Of a DNA stretch of 64,000 nucleotides, positions 14,068 to 23,084 are shown in pieces. The position numbers were made by a program, and so were the translations under genes. Each line of letters opens with the position of its first letter. Positions within the stretch are counted from its first letter, which is position 1. The stretch is from a virus, in IMG/VR virus record IMGVR_UViG_3300044609_000656, positions 1-64,000 of that record, one strand, 5' to 3'. Under the pieces are notes generated by a model. It worked only from the letters and a program-made list of their open reading frames with translations. It searched no databases and had not been told where the DNA came from.

Positions 14068-14701
14068 ATCTGATTATGTACATGTAGTTAAAAATGTTTT
14101 TTCTGATGATTTGCAGAATGAATTAAAAGTAAGTTCTGATAAACATTTTAAATATAATTTACTACATGCAGATGCAATAGAAGTAACAAAATGTATTATT
14201 GACTGCCATGGATTGGCATTATCATCAAGTTCTTATTTTCCCTATGATGAGAGATGTTGGAATATATTTTGTCTTAGAGTAAAACATCATGTACTGGAAT
14301 ATTTTAAAGTTGTTGGTGTTGATGAATCTTTAATTGTTCCCCATTCTTGTTGGGGAGAAAGATCAGCAACAAAACCAAATAGCATATTTAGTGTAATTAA
14401 TTTTGAATCTTCAATTTTTCAGGATGATTTTGGACTCGTTGATGACGACTGGCTTAAAAAACATATGATAAGAACTGTATATTATCTAAGAAATGATAAT
14501 GTACATATGGGAACGGATATAAAAATAGGAAATAAAATTAAATCTATTCCTGGAGAACAGAATTCGTTGGTTATTTTTAATGGTGGTTCATATCCATGTT
14601 CAAATAAATTTTTAATTAATAGTGATTTTATAAAATATAATATTGTATTTGATTGGTATATTAATATTCCCTTTGGAGTTCCTGATTGGGTTTTACCTTA
14701 A
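14048..14701 (+). CDS. Oxygenase-like protein lacking clear iron ligands, 217 aa
   Basis: The core HMIRTVYYLRNDNVHMGTDI resembles the strand GMVYYLKNPDPKYGTIVKI of the neighbouring minus-strand gene. At the expected positions, however, there is no HxD/HxH pair and no distal His (LVIFNGGSYPCSN). It may be a binding-only or inactive relative. It meets the opposite-strand gene tail to tail with a 4-nt overlap. Membership of the 2OG family is inferred from this local similarity only. Confidence 0.45.
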   Translation: MEKNIIKSDYVHVVKNVFSDDLQNELKVSSDKHFKYNLLHADAIEVTKCIIDCHGLALSSSSYFPYDERCWNIFCLRVKHHVLEYFKVVGVDESLIVPHSCWGERSATKPNSIFSVINFESSIFQDDFGLVDDDWLKKHMIRTVYYLRNDNVHMGTDIKIGNKIKSIPGEQNSLVIFNGGSYPCSNKFLINSDFIKYNIVFDWYINIPFGVPDWVLP

Positions 14702-15336
14702 TCAATATACTCACAATCAACTACAATGGTAATTCTAGGATAAACTTCAGTTTCTTTAATTGGTGGATATAATGCTGTATGATATAGTCTAGGGTCAAAA
14801 ATCATAATAGTATTTTCTTCTCCGTTATTATTAAATATTTTTTTATTTGTTATTTTTACTATAGTTCCATATTTTGGGTCTGGGTTTTTTAAATAATAAA
14901 CCATTCCTATAGGATTGGTTTTATGGGAATGCATATTTCCAAATGTATTATGCAACCCTAATCTTTTTTCCAACTCATTTTTTGAGTGTACACTTGGAAA
15001 ATCTAAATTGTGCAGTCTAGTAATCCAAGAAGAATGTAAACGAATATTTTGTATATTGATTCCTGTTACTTTGCAATATTGTGCAATATGTTTTTTTGCT
15101 TCCGAATAAAAATTTACCCAAACTTGCTCAGATAGGAAAGATTCTTGTATCGCGTTACCCAATAAATTCTGAGATGCTTCTGGGGGAAATACTTCTTCAA
15201 GTGTACTCTTTCGAGTATTCTCTAACCATTTTACCGCAGAGGAATATAGTTCTGGAAGAGATTCTTCTGGCATAAAATTATATGCTTTGTAGAAATAATT
15301 CCCTTCGTGCTTTTTTATTTGAGCGGTTTTTTCCAT
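14698..15336 (-). CDS. 2OG-Fe(II) oxygenase-like protein, 212 aa
   Basis: The probable iron site is NMHSHKTNPIG (His136, His138) plus His186 in RLYHTALYPP, with Arg201 in YPRITIVVD. The HxH first pair differs from the usual HxD, so activity is uncertain. The gene is on the minus strand, alone between forward genes, and its ATG is 33 nt from the promoter of the forward sugar operon. The substrate is unknown. Confidence 0.55.
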   Translation of the reverse strand: MEKTAQIKKHEGNYFYKAYNFMPEESLPELYSSAVKWLENTRKSTLEEVFPPEASQNLLGNAIQESFLSEQVWVNFYSEAKKHIAQYCKVTGINIQNIRLHSSWITRLHNLDFPSVHSKNELEKRLGLHNTFGNMHSHKTNPIGMVYYLKNPDPKYGTIVKITNKKIFNNNGEENTIMIFDPRLYHTALYPPIKETEVYPRITIVVDCEYID

Positions 15337-15368
15337 TAAGATAATGAGTCCAGTAAGAGTATTTATTA

Positions 15369-15397
15369 TTGATGTTTTTGTTTGGAGGTGCTATAAT
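15369..15397 (+). promoter_or_regulatory. Promoter of the fucose/glycosyltransferase operon
   Basis: TTGATG (15369-15374), a 17-nt spacer and TATAAT (15392-15397). The predicted start near 15404 excludes the upstream in-frame ATGs at 15369-15372 and supports ATG 15420 for gmd. No terminator is seen until after 23886. Confidence 0.65.
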
Positions 15398-15419
15398 TTT
15401 TGGTGAATATACACTTACT

Positions 15420-16427
15420 ATGAAGACTGCTTTAATTACAGGAATCACGGGGCAAGATGGTTCTTATCTTGCTGAATTATTGATTGAAAAGGGATACATG
15501 GTTCATGGAATAATTCGTAGAGCATCCCTTATTAATACACATAGGATTGATCATATTTTTAATCACCCACATCTCAAGTTACATTATGGGGATTTGACCG
15601 ATTCTGCAAATATTATTCACATTCTCCAACAAACTAAACCTGATGAGATTTATAATCTCGCGGCACAAAGTCATGTAAAAGTATCGTTTGAGATGCCTGA
15701 GTATACTGGTAATGTTGATGGATTGGGAACTCTTAGAATTCTTGAAGCGGTAAGAATTTTGGGAATGGAAAAAACTTGTAGAGTTTATCAAGCATCTACA
15801 AGTGAACTTTATGGATTAGTGCAAGAGGTTCCTCAAAAAGAAACTACTCCCTTTTATCCACGTTCTCCTTATGGGGTAGCAAAATTATATGGATATTGGA
15901 TTACAAAGAATTATCGAGAATCCTATGGAATGTATGCTTGCACAGGAATACTTTTTAACCATGAATCTCCTCGTCGTGGTGAGACATTTGTTACCCGTAA
16001 AATAACAAGAGGTCTTTCTAAAATTAGTGCTGGATTGCAGGATGTTTTATATCTTGGCAATTTAAATGCTAAAAGAGATTGGGGACATGCCAAAGATTTT
16101 GTCGAAGCAATGTGGATGATGCTTCAACAAGATGAACCCGATGATTATGTGATTGCTACTGGTGAACAATATTCAGTTAGGGCATTTGTTGAGACTGCAG
16201 CACCTTACTTTGGAATGAAGATTAAATGGGAAGGTAGTGGTCTAGATGAAGTTGGTATTGATAAGAATACTAATAGAGTAGTTGTTAAAGTTGACCCTAA
16301 ATATTTTAGACCTGCTGAAGTTGAATCTTTGTTGGGAGATCCCACAAAAGCAAAGGAAAATCTTGGGTGGGAACCAAAAATTACTTTTAATGAATTAGTT
16401 GAGGATATGTGCATTTATGGACAGTGA
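15420..16427 (+). CDS. gmd: GDP-mannose 4,6-dehydratase
   Basis: 335 aa. It makes GDP-4-keto-6-deoxy-mannose from GDP-mannose with NADP. It shows the Rossmann start [21 protein letters not shown] at 33-36, STSELYG (Ser/Thr and Glu129) and YGVAK (Tyr151, Lys155), all typical of Gmd. The length is close to the family norm (about 345-370). It is the first gene of the sugar operon. Its 3' end overlaps fcl by 11 nt, so both steps of GDP-fucose synthesis are coupled. Confidence 0.9.
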   Translation: MKTALITGITGQDGSYLAELLIEKGYMVHGIIRRASLINTHRIDHIFNHPHLKLHYGDLTDSANIIHILQQTKPDEIYNLAAQSHVKVSFEMPEYTGNVDGLGTLRILEAVRILGMEKTCRVYQASTSELYGLVQEVPQKETTPFYPRSPYGVAKLYGYWITKNYRESYGMYACTGILFNHESPRRGETFVTRKITRGLSKISAGLQDVLYLGNLNAKRDWGHAKDFVEAMWMMLQQDEPDDYVIATGEQYSVRAFVETAAPYFGMKIKWEGSGLDEVGIDKNTNRVVVKVDPKYFRPAEVESLLGDPTKAKENLGWEPKITFNELVEDMCIYGQ

Positions 16428-17352
16428 TTCTAAAATTTTAGTTGCTGGTGCTCGTGGTCTAGTGGGGTCAGCAATTGTTAGAAATCTAAGAAGCAAAGGA
16501 TATACTAACATTATTGAAGGGACTCGTGATGATATAGATTTTACTAATCAGGATGATACTGAAAGGTATTTTTGTTCAGAAGAACCAGAATATGTATTCC
16601 TTGCTGCTGCTAAAGTTGGTGGCATTATGGCAAACAAAACTCGCCCAGCAGAATTCATCTATGATAATTTGATGATCCAATCAAATATCATAAATGCGGC
16701 GTATAATTATGGTATTAAAAAGTTGGTATTTCTTGGGTCCTCTTGCATTTATCCAAAGCACCCAAACATTCCAATTACTGAAGACCAGTTGATGACTGGT
16801 CCTTTAGAACCAACTAATGATGCATATGCAATTGCTAAGATTGCTGGAATTAAAATGTGTCAATCATATCGTCAACAATATGGATTTGATGCAATTTCTT
16901 TACAACCAACTAATCTATATGGAGTAAATGATAATTTTAATCCAGAATCTAGTCATGTAATTCCTGGTATCATGCGTAGAATGCATGAGGCAAAGTTAAA
17001 TGGAGATTCTCAATTTGTTTGTTGGGGAGATGGTTCTCCTCTTCGTGAATTTCTTTATATTGATGATATGGCAGAAGCATGTTATATTTGTATGAATGAA
17101 TATGATGATTCAGAAATTATCAATATTGGTACTGGATCTGATATTACAATTAAAGAATTAACAGAAATTATTGCTAAAGTAATTGATTATCGTGGAGAAA
17201 TTGTTTGGGATATTAGTAAACCAAATGGTACTCCAAGAAAGGTAATGAATGTTGACAAACTTAAGTCTCTTGGTTGGAGTCCTAAAGTTGGAATCCGTCA
17301 GGGAATTTATCAAACGTATGAATGGTTTAAAGAGAACTATGATCGGATTTAA
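16417..17352 (+). CDS. fcl: GDP-L-fucose synthase
   Basis: 311 aa from ATG 16417; a TTG at 16399 is possible. It converts GDP-4-keto-6-deoxy-mannose to GDP-L-fucose by epimerisation and NADPH reduction. It shows GARGLVG (11-17), the [10 protein letters not shown] block, LGSSCIYP (Ser108/109, Cys110) and YAIAK (Tyr137, Lys141), all hallmarks of the family. It overlaps gmd upstream and the fucosyltransferase downstream. Confidence 0.9.
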   Translation: MDSDSKILVAGARGLVGSAIVRNLRSKGYTNIIEGTRDDIDFTNQDDTERYFCSEEPEYVFLAAAKVGGIMANKTRPAEFIYDNLMIQSNIINAAYNYGIKKLVFLGSSCIYPKHPNIPITEDQLMTGPLEPTNDAYAIAKIAGIKMCQSYRQQYGFDAISLQPTNLYGVNDNFNPESSHVIPGIMRRMHEAKLNGDSQFVCWGDGSPLREFLYIDDMAEACYICMNEYDDSEIINIGTGSDITIKELTEIIAKVIDYRGEIVWDISKPNGTPRKVMNVDKLKSLGWSPKVGIRQGIYQTYEWFKENYDRI

Positions 17353-18142
17353 TAATCTAGGAAAACTAGGAAGACTTGGAAATCAAATGTTTCAGTATGC
17401 CTCTTTGAGAGGAATTGCTGCAAACAATGGATATAACTGGATGATTCCACCACCATCTGATGACCCATCTGGATATGATGAGTGGAGTGACCATCAATTA
17501 CTTTATCCATTTGTGCTTGAAAATTTGCAAAATTTAAATGTTCAGCATATTTGTGGAGCAAGACCTACATTAAAAGAAAGCACCTTTGCTTTTGATGAAG
17601 AACTTTTTAATAACTGTCCCAAATGGGTTAATTTGGAAGGATACTTTCAAAGCGAAAAATACTTTAAAAATATTGAAGATCAGATCAGAGAAGATTTTAC
17701 ATTCAACCCCCAGTATCTTCGACCTTCAAGATCTATGATGAATAGTGTTGAAGAACCAGTATCTTTGCATATACGCAGAACAGATTATTTGCAACTTGCA
17801 CATAACCATAATAATCTTGGTTTGGATTATTATGAAGAGGCACTAAGTCATTTTGATAATGATCGAACTGTAATTATATTCTCTGATGATCCTAAATGGT
17901 GTAAGGAACAAAAATTGTTTGAGGACGATAGATTTTTAGTTGCAGAAGGAAATATTAGTTACATCGATTTGTGTCTTATGACTATGTGTAAGTCACACAT
18001 CATTGCCAATTCCTCATTCTCTTGGTGGGGTGCTTGGTTGGCAAAAAGTCAAAAAGTTATTGCACCTAAAAACTGGTTTGGTCCAGATAATCAACACCTA
18101 GATACAAAAGATCTTTATTGCCCTGATTGGATTGTAATTTAA
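17339..18142 (+). CDS. Family 11 alpha-1,2-fucosyltransferase
   Basis: 267 aa from ATG 17339, overlapping fcl by 14 nt. Family motifs: GRLGNQMFQYA (11-21), HIRRTDY (144-150, the GDP-fucose-binding peptide), FSDDPKWC, and SSFSWWGAWLA near the C-terminus. It would add fucose from GDP-Fuc to a galactose-type acceptor, as in H-antigen formation. GDP-fucose is made by the two genes just upstream. The acceptor is unknown. Confidence 0.85.
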   Translation: MIGFNNLGKLGRLGNQMFQYASLRGIAANNGYNWMIPPPSDDPSGYDEWSDHQLLYPFVLENLQNLNVQHICGARPTLKESTFAFDEELFNNCPKWVNLEGYFQSEKYFKNIEDQIREDFTFNPQYLRPSRSMMNSVEEPVSLHIRRTDYLQLAHNHNNLGLDYYEEALSHFDNDRTVIIFSDDPKWCKEQKLFEDDRFLVAEGNISYIDLCLMTMCKSHIIANSSFSWWGAWLAKSQKVIAPKNWFGPDNQHLDTKDLYCPDWIVI

Positions 18143-18861
18143 TGAAAGTCGCTGTTATTTTTATTGGAACAGAAAAATATTTAAACTTTTTGCCTGCGTG
18201 GTATGAAGGATGTGAAAAGTTTTTGTTGCCAAATGTAGACAAAAAGTATATAATTTTTACGGATGGAGAGATTCCAGAATCTCCAGATAATGCCATTGTA
18301 TATCATCAAGAACATCTAGAATGGCCATTTATTACTTTGTATAGATTCAAAATGATTCAAAAATGTTTTGATGATATTCAAGATTGTGATTGGTTAATTT
18401 TCTTGGATGCAGATATGAGAGTTGTTGATACTGTCAACATTGAGGATTTACTTGATGATACCAAGAAATACATTGGTGTTCATCATCCATGTCATTATTT
18501 AAAAATGCAACCTCATGATGAACTTCCTGGTGCATTTGACGTAACGCCTTTATCCAAAGCTTGTGTTACAGAATCTGATGACTTGTCTGTTTATGTTCAG
18601 GGATGTCTTTGGGGAGGTAAATTGCCATATGTTATGGATATGATCAAAGAACTTGACCAGAGAATTGATGATGATTATAAAAATAATATTATTGCAACTT
18701 GGCATGATGAGAGTCATCTAAACAAATTTTATATTCAAAATCGTGAAGACGTATTTGTAGCATCTCCAAGTCTTGCTTATCCAGAGGTATTTGCCAAAGC
18801 ATGTACCTTTGAACCAAAAATTGTACACCTAGCAAAAGATAATAGTAAATATCATGTCTAA
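18142..18861 (+). CDS. Family 6 (ABO-type) glycosyltransferase
   Basis: 239 aa, with ATG overlapping the previous stop (TAATG). GT6 features: IFTDGE, FLDADMR (Asp89-x-Asp91 metal site), VQGCLWGGK (152-160) and TWHDESHLNKF (186-196), the family's most conserved block. Vertebrate GT6 enzymes add Gal or GalNAc alpha-1,3 to fucosylated galactose. It keeps DxD, as in animal members, whereas many bacterial GT6 proteins have NxN. Placement right after a family 11 fucosyltransferase suggests a blood-group-A/B-like trisaccharide. I recall GT6 being reported in a cyanophage before. Confidence 0.82.
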   Translation: MKVAVIFIGTEKYLNFLPAWYEGCEKFLLPNVDKKYIIFTDGEIPESPDNAIVYHQEHLEWPFITLYRFKMIQKCFDDIQDCDWLIFLDADMRVVDTVNIEDLLDDTKKYIGVHHPCHYLKMQPHDELPGAFDVTPLSKACVTESDDLSVYVQGCLWGGKLPYVMDMIKELDQRIDDDYKNNIIATWHDESHLNKFYIQNREDVFVASPSLAYPEVFAKACTFEPKIVHLAKDNSKYHV

Positions 18862-19558
18862 AATTGCTATGATTTACTCGGGTCAACCGAGGCATTTGAA
18901 GGAGTGTTATGAAAATCATCGTCAAACTTTTTGGGAAGCAAACCCAGATTGTGAGATTGATGTATTTGCTCATATTTGGTATGATGAGGCATGGGTTGGA
19001 ACTTATTTTTGGGATCAATACAAGGACCGTGGTCGTTGGGAATCAGACCTAAAAGACTTTATGGTTGATAAATGGCAACCTAAAGGTCTTGTCTTTGAAG
19101 AACCAAAGGAATTTGAAGCAGAAGATATTCATCCAGACCCTAGATTTCCTCACCCAGTCAATAATATTATCTCAATGTTTTATAGTCTGAGTGAAGCAAA
19201 TAATCTTAAGAAAAAATATGAGGAAGAAAATGATTTCAAGTATGATTGTGTTGTCCGTTTGAGAACTGACGAATACTTCTATACTCCTATTGGTCCCATT
19301 TCAAACTATGATTTGAATACTGTGAATGTTCTTAACGAATGGGCACATGTGGAACATGGTATTAACGACCATTTTGCGTTTGGGTCTTCCGAGTTAATGG
19401 ATAAATATTTTGACGTATATGACAACTTTGTTGAAATATGTGAGATGGGTGCAGAAATCAACCCTGAATGTTTGATTGGATTTAATGCACAAAAGAGGCA
19501 TAATCTTCCCATCACTAAAAACCCCTGGCACTATGTACTTTGGAGAGATAAAAAATAA
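18854..19558 (+). CDS. Putative glycosyltransferase (SGQPR type), 234 aa
   Basis: It begins IAMIYSGQPRHLKE and later has FKYDCVVRLRTDEYF, an Arg-x-Arg-x-Asp-x-x motif as in capsule-type GT-A enzymes. It shares its opening with the gene at 20931 (LAFFGQPR; VLARYDTVLL), so the two are distant paralogues. No signal or membrane segment is seen. It overlaps both neighbours. Donor and acceptor are unknown. Confidence 0.6.
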   Translation: MSKIAMIYSGQPRHLKECYENHRQTFWEANPDCEIDVFAHIWYDEAWVGTYFWDQYKDRGRWESDLKDFMVDKWQPKGLVFEEPKEFEAEDIHPDPRFPHPVNNIISMFYSLSEANNLKKKYEEENDFKYDCVVRLRTDEYFYTPIGPISNYDLNTVNVLNEWAHVEHGINDHFAFGSSELMDKYFDVYDNFVEICEMGAEINPECLIGFNAQKRHNLPITKNPWHYVLWRDKK

Positions 19559-20931
19559 TGACCAAACTTGTTATCTTTGATTTGGATGGAGTCTTAATCG
19601 ACAGTAAAGATTATCATTATGAAGCATTAAACCAAGCACTTGGAGATGAGTATGCTATCAGCAGAGAAGAGCATGTTAGCATTTATGATGGTCTTCCTAC
19701 CAAAGCAAAACTAGAACTTTTAACCAAGAATAAAGGTCTTCCTGTAGATCTTTATGATACAATTTGGAGAGATAAGCAAGAAGCAACACTTAAGATTTTT
19801 AACGACTGCGTTGCAAAGGATTATGAGTTGATGGGGTACTTCCAACAACTTGTAGATGCAGGATATAAGATTGCTGTTGCATCTAATAGTATTAGGAATA
19901 CTGTGAAGATTATTCTATTGCGTCTTGGACTTCTGGAATTTGTGGATATGTACGTCTCTAATGAAGACGTTGTTCGCAACAAACCATTCCCAGCAATGTA
20001 TTGGAAGTGTATGACTGCTCTTGGAGCACTTCCTGCAGATACCGTGATTGTCGAAGATAGTCATATTGGTCGTCAAGGTGCTCTTGACAGTAAGGCACAT
20101 TTAGTTCCTGTAGAAGATCGTAAAGATCTCAATCAGGTAAAGATTGATAGAATTAAAAAAATTCTGAATGGTACAAAACAAAAAGTTGCATGGGAGAGTA
20201 AAACAATGAATGTTCTTATTCCTATGGCAGGTGCTGGTAGCAGGTTTGCTAGTCAGGGTTACACCTTCCCTAAACCTTTGATTGAAGTTAAAGGTAAACC
20301 AATGATCCAAGTGGTTGTTGAGAACCTGAACATCAAAGCAAATTATACTTTTATTGTTCAAAAGGAACATTATGAAAAGTATAATCTGAACTATCTACTT
20401 CCTTTGATTGCTCCTGGATGCAATATTGTTCAAGTTGATGGTCTAACTGAAGGTGCTTGCTGCACCACTCTTCTTGCAAAGGAGTTTATCAATAATGATG
20501 AACCTCTTGTAATGGCAAATTCGGACCAGTTTGTGGAATGGGATAGCAACGAAACCCTTTATGCATTCCAGAACGGTGAAGTTGATGGTGGAATTGTTAC
20601 ATTCCCAGCGACTCATCCTAAGTGGTCTTATGCTAAACTTGGTGAAGAGGGTTATGTTGAGGAGGTTGCTGAGAAGAAACCAATTTCTGAACATGCCACT
20701 GTTGGTATCTACTATTGGAAGAAAGGTTCTGACTATGTGAAGTATGCAGAACAAATGATTGCCAAAGATATTCGTGTTAATAATGAATATTATGTTTGTC
20801 CAGTATTTAATGAAGCGATTGGTGATGGTAAAAAAATCCGCATCAAAGAAATCGATAAGTCTGGTATGTGGGGTATTGGTACTCCAGAAGACCTGAACTA
20901 CTTCCTTGAACATTATAAAGGAGAAGTCTGA
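19558..20931 (+). CDS. HAD phosphatase fused to sugar nucleotidyltransferase
   Basis: 457 aa, two enzymes in one chain. Residues 1-205 are a HAD-type phosphatase of the phosphoglucomutase/phosphatase-like group: IFDLDGVLID with Asp8 and Asp10, ASNS (108-111), Lys142 and VEDSHIG (165-171). Residues 217-457 are an NTP-transferase domain: MAGAGSRF with TFPKPLIEVKGKP, a GAC..T stretch and MANSDQF. It would activate a sugar phosphate to an NDP-sugar and dephosphorylate a precursor. An ATG at 20206 sits exactly at the start of the second domain and could give it separately. It is in the middle of the sugar operon. Confidence 0.8.
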   Translation: MTKLVIFDLDGVLIDSKDYHYEALNQALGDEYAISREEHVSIYDGLPTKAKLELLTKNKGLPVDLYDTIWRDKQEATLKIFNDCVAKDYELMGYFQQLVDAGYKIAVASNSIRNTVKIILLRLGLLEFVDMYVSNEDVVRNKPFPAMYWKCMTALGALPADTVIVEDSHIGRQGALDSKAHLVPVEDRKDLNQVKIDRIKKILNGTKQKVAWESKTMNVLIPMAGAGSRFASQGYTFPKPLIEVKGKPMIQVVVENLNIKANYTFIVQKEHYEKYNLNYLLPLIAPGCNIVQVDGLTEGACCTTLLAKEFINNDEPLVMANSDQFVEWDSNETLYAFQNGEVDGGIVTFPATHPKWSYAKLGEEGYVEEVAEKKPISEHATVGIYYWKKGSDYVKYAEQMIAKDIRVNNEYYVCPVFNEAIGDGKKIRIKEIDKSGMWGIGTPEDLNYFLEHYKGEV

Positions 20932-21677
20932 TGAAAGTAGCACTTGCATTTTTTGGGCAACCTAGATTTGTTGACAACCAACAAATTATTGATACTTACA
21001 AAGAAGTAATTCTTGACCGATATGATACTGATGTATTTGGGCATATGTGGTGGGAGGAAGATGCTGAAGAGTATGACTATTCCTCATGGTCCAAAATAAA
21101 CAAGTGTCCTGTTTCTAAAGATGCACCTAAAATTATTGCTGATAATTATCAACCATTGATTTTGGGTATTGAAAGTCCAAAAACTTTTGAGTTACCCTCA
21201 AAAGCAAAAGAATTCATTGATGAAAAGTTTACTAATAAACACCCAGCAAGAGAGTTGTATGGGGAGAGTGGTAATCACTGGAATCCTAAAAATTACAGTA
21301 ATGTAATGTCCCAAATGTATTCCATTAAATCTGTTGCAAATATTGTCAAATCATACGCTGAGGAAACAAATACCAGCTATGATTTTATTGTCCTTGCAAG
21401 ATATGATACTGTTCTTCTTAACTTCCCAGATCTTAATACCTGCGACAAATACAAATTCTATCTACCAGGACATCATCCTAGATTTCCAGATACAATTCAA
21501 TTTTTTGGACCTAAGTATCTTACTTGGGCACTCAATGCATTTGATGATATTGAAGATGTTTATGAAGACATTTGGGAACCATCTCCAGAAGCATTTAAAA
21601 TGGGATCATTTTTAAAATGGTTTGAGCACTCTGATCTTGCTCCTTGTCCTATGGATGCTGCTTGTATTAGAGGTTGA
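20931..21677 (+). CDS. Putative glycosyltransferase (GQPR type), 248 aa
   Basis: The ATG overlaps the previous stop (TGATG). It opens LAFFGQPRFVDN and has SYDFIVLARYDTVLL in the middle, which parallels the gene at 18854. Overall it resembles small cyanophage glycosyltransferases of unknown specificity. It is soluble. Confidence 0.55.
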   Translation: MKVALAFFGQPRFVDNQQIIDTYKEVILDRYDTDVFGHMWWEEDAEEYDYSSWSKINKCPVSKDAPKIIADNYQPLILGIESPKTFELPSKAKEFIDEKFTNKHPARELYGESGNHWNPKNYSNVMSQMYSIKSVANIVKSYAEETNTSYDFIVLARYDTVLLNFPDLNTCDKYKFYLPGHHPRFPDTIQFFGPKYLTWALNAFDDIEDVYEDIWEPSPEAFKMGSFLKWFEHSDLAPCPMDAACIRG

Positions 21678-21678
21678 T

Positions 21679-22137
21679 ATGAAACTAATTGCCCATCGTG
21701 CTAATATTGATGGACCAAATCCATCAATTGAAAATAGTCCAGAACAAATTGACAAATGTATAGAACAGGGTTATGATGTTGAAATAGATCTAAGATACCA
21801 TAAAGCAACTAATACTTTATGGTTAGGTCATGATGAACCTCAATATCTGGTAACTCGGTGGTGGTTAGCAACAAGAATTGATAGTCTTTGGATTCATTGT
21901 AAAGACTTAGATACTCTTCATGAAATGTCAGTTAATACCTCTGGATACAATTATTTTTGGCATCAAGAGGATGATTATACTCTCACCAGTAAAAAATATA
22001 TCTGGGCGTATCCTGGTAAATCATATACATCTAATACTGTTATTGTTATGCCAGAATGGAATAATATGATTTGGGATACCCTAAGAGTTACTAATTGTTA
22101 TGGTATTTGTACAGATTACCCCGAAAAATTAAAATGA
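21679..22137 (+). CDS. Glycerophosphodiester phosphodiesterase-like protein, short
   Basis: 152 aa from ATG 21679; upstream in-frame residues lie inside the previous gene. It starts KLIAHRANIDGPN, then ENSPEQI, VEIDLRY and LGHDEP, and ends GICTDYPEKL. These are the TIM-barrel landmarks of GDPD/PI-PLC-like enzymes (HRG/HRA...EN...E-x-D...GHD...TD.P). At 152 aa it is shorter than usual (about 230-250). It may trim a lipid or phosphodiester-linked glycan. It lies in the sugar operon. Confidence 0.65.
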   Translation: MKLIAHRANIDGPNPSIENSPEQIDKCIEQGYDVEIDLRYHKATNTLWLGHDEPQYLVTRWWLATRIDSLWIHCKDLDTLHEMSVNTSGYNYFWHQEDDYTLTSKKYIWAYPGKSYTSNTVIVMPEWNNMIWDTLRVTNCYGICTDYPEKLK

Positions 22138-23084
22138 AAATCACTCTCATAGGTCCTGGAATTATGCCGATCCCTCCAACTGGTTGGGGTGCGGTTGAGA
22201 TTCTTGTTTGGGATACTAAATGTGCCCTAGAAGAACTGGGTCATGAAGTACAAATTATTAATACCAAAGATAATCGTCAAATTATCAATGGGATTAATGC
22301 ATTTGTACCAGACTTTGTTCATGTGCATTATGATGAATTTATTCCTATTGTTCCTTACATTCAATATCCAAATGCAATTACAAGTCATTTTGGATATCTA
22401 GAACGTAAAGAAATGTTCAATGGTTACATTAATGTTGCCAATGAATTCATGAGGATTAAACCAAATGTATTTTGTCTCTCACCAGGAATTGAGAAAGTAT
22501 ATAATGTTATGTTTGATATTCCAAAAGAGAATACTTACATAACACCTAATGGGGTCAATACTGATAAGTTTACATTTAAAGATACTCCAGAATATCCCGA
22601 TAGAAGTTTATATCTTGCAAAGATTGATTATAGAAAAAGACAACATTTATTCCAATCAATTGATAGTCTTTGGTTTGCTGGTAATCTCGCTGATAGCAGA
22701 TTTAATACTAGTAAAAACTATTTGGGAGAGTGGTCAAAAGAGACTCTTTATAATCAATTGACTGATTATGGTAATCTTGTTCTTCTTTCAGATGGAGAGG
22801 CACATCCTCTTGTTTGTATGGAAGCACTTGCTGCTGGACTTGGAGTAGTTGTTTGTGAATGGGGTAAAGCAAATCTTGATACTGATAAAGAATTTATTAC
22901 AGTAATTCCAGAAGAAAAGATTACCGATATTGATTATGTTGAGAATGCTATAATTAAAAACAGAGAATATTCTATTGCTCATAGAAATGAGATTGTAGAA
23001 TATTCAAAACAGTTTGACTGGAAAGAAGTTCTTAAAAAGTATTACATCCCTAGTGTAGAAAAAGTAATTGAACGTCATGCATAG
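22134..23084 (+). CDS. Family 4-type glycosyltransferase
   Basis: 316 aa from ATG 22134, which overlaps the previous stop (ATGA). The N-terminal IGPGIMPIPPTGWGAVE loop and the C-terminal GEAHPLVCMEALAAGLGVVV block with its E-x7-E-like spacing fit GT-B glycosyltransferases of family 4. TPNGVNTDKF marks the domain linker. Donor and acceptor are unknown. Confidence 0.78.
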   Translation: MKITLIGPGIMPIPPTGWGAVEILVWDTKCALEELGHEVQIINTKDNRQIINGINAFVPDFVHVHYDEFIPIVPYIQYPNAITSHFGYLERKEMFNGYINVANEFMRIKPNVFCLSPGIEKVYNVMFDIPKENTYITPNGVNTDKFTFKDTPEYPDRSLYLAKIDYRKRQHLFQSIDSLWFAGNLADSRFNTSKNYLGEWSKETLYNQLTDYGNLVLLSDGEAHPLVCMEALAAGLGVVVCEWGKANLDTDKEFITVIPEEKITDIDYVENAIIKNREYSIAHRNEIVEYSKQFDWKEVLKKYYIPSVEKVIERHA

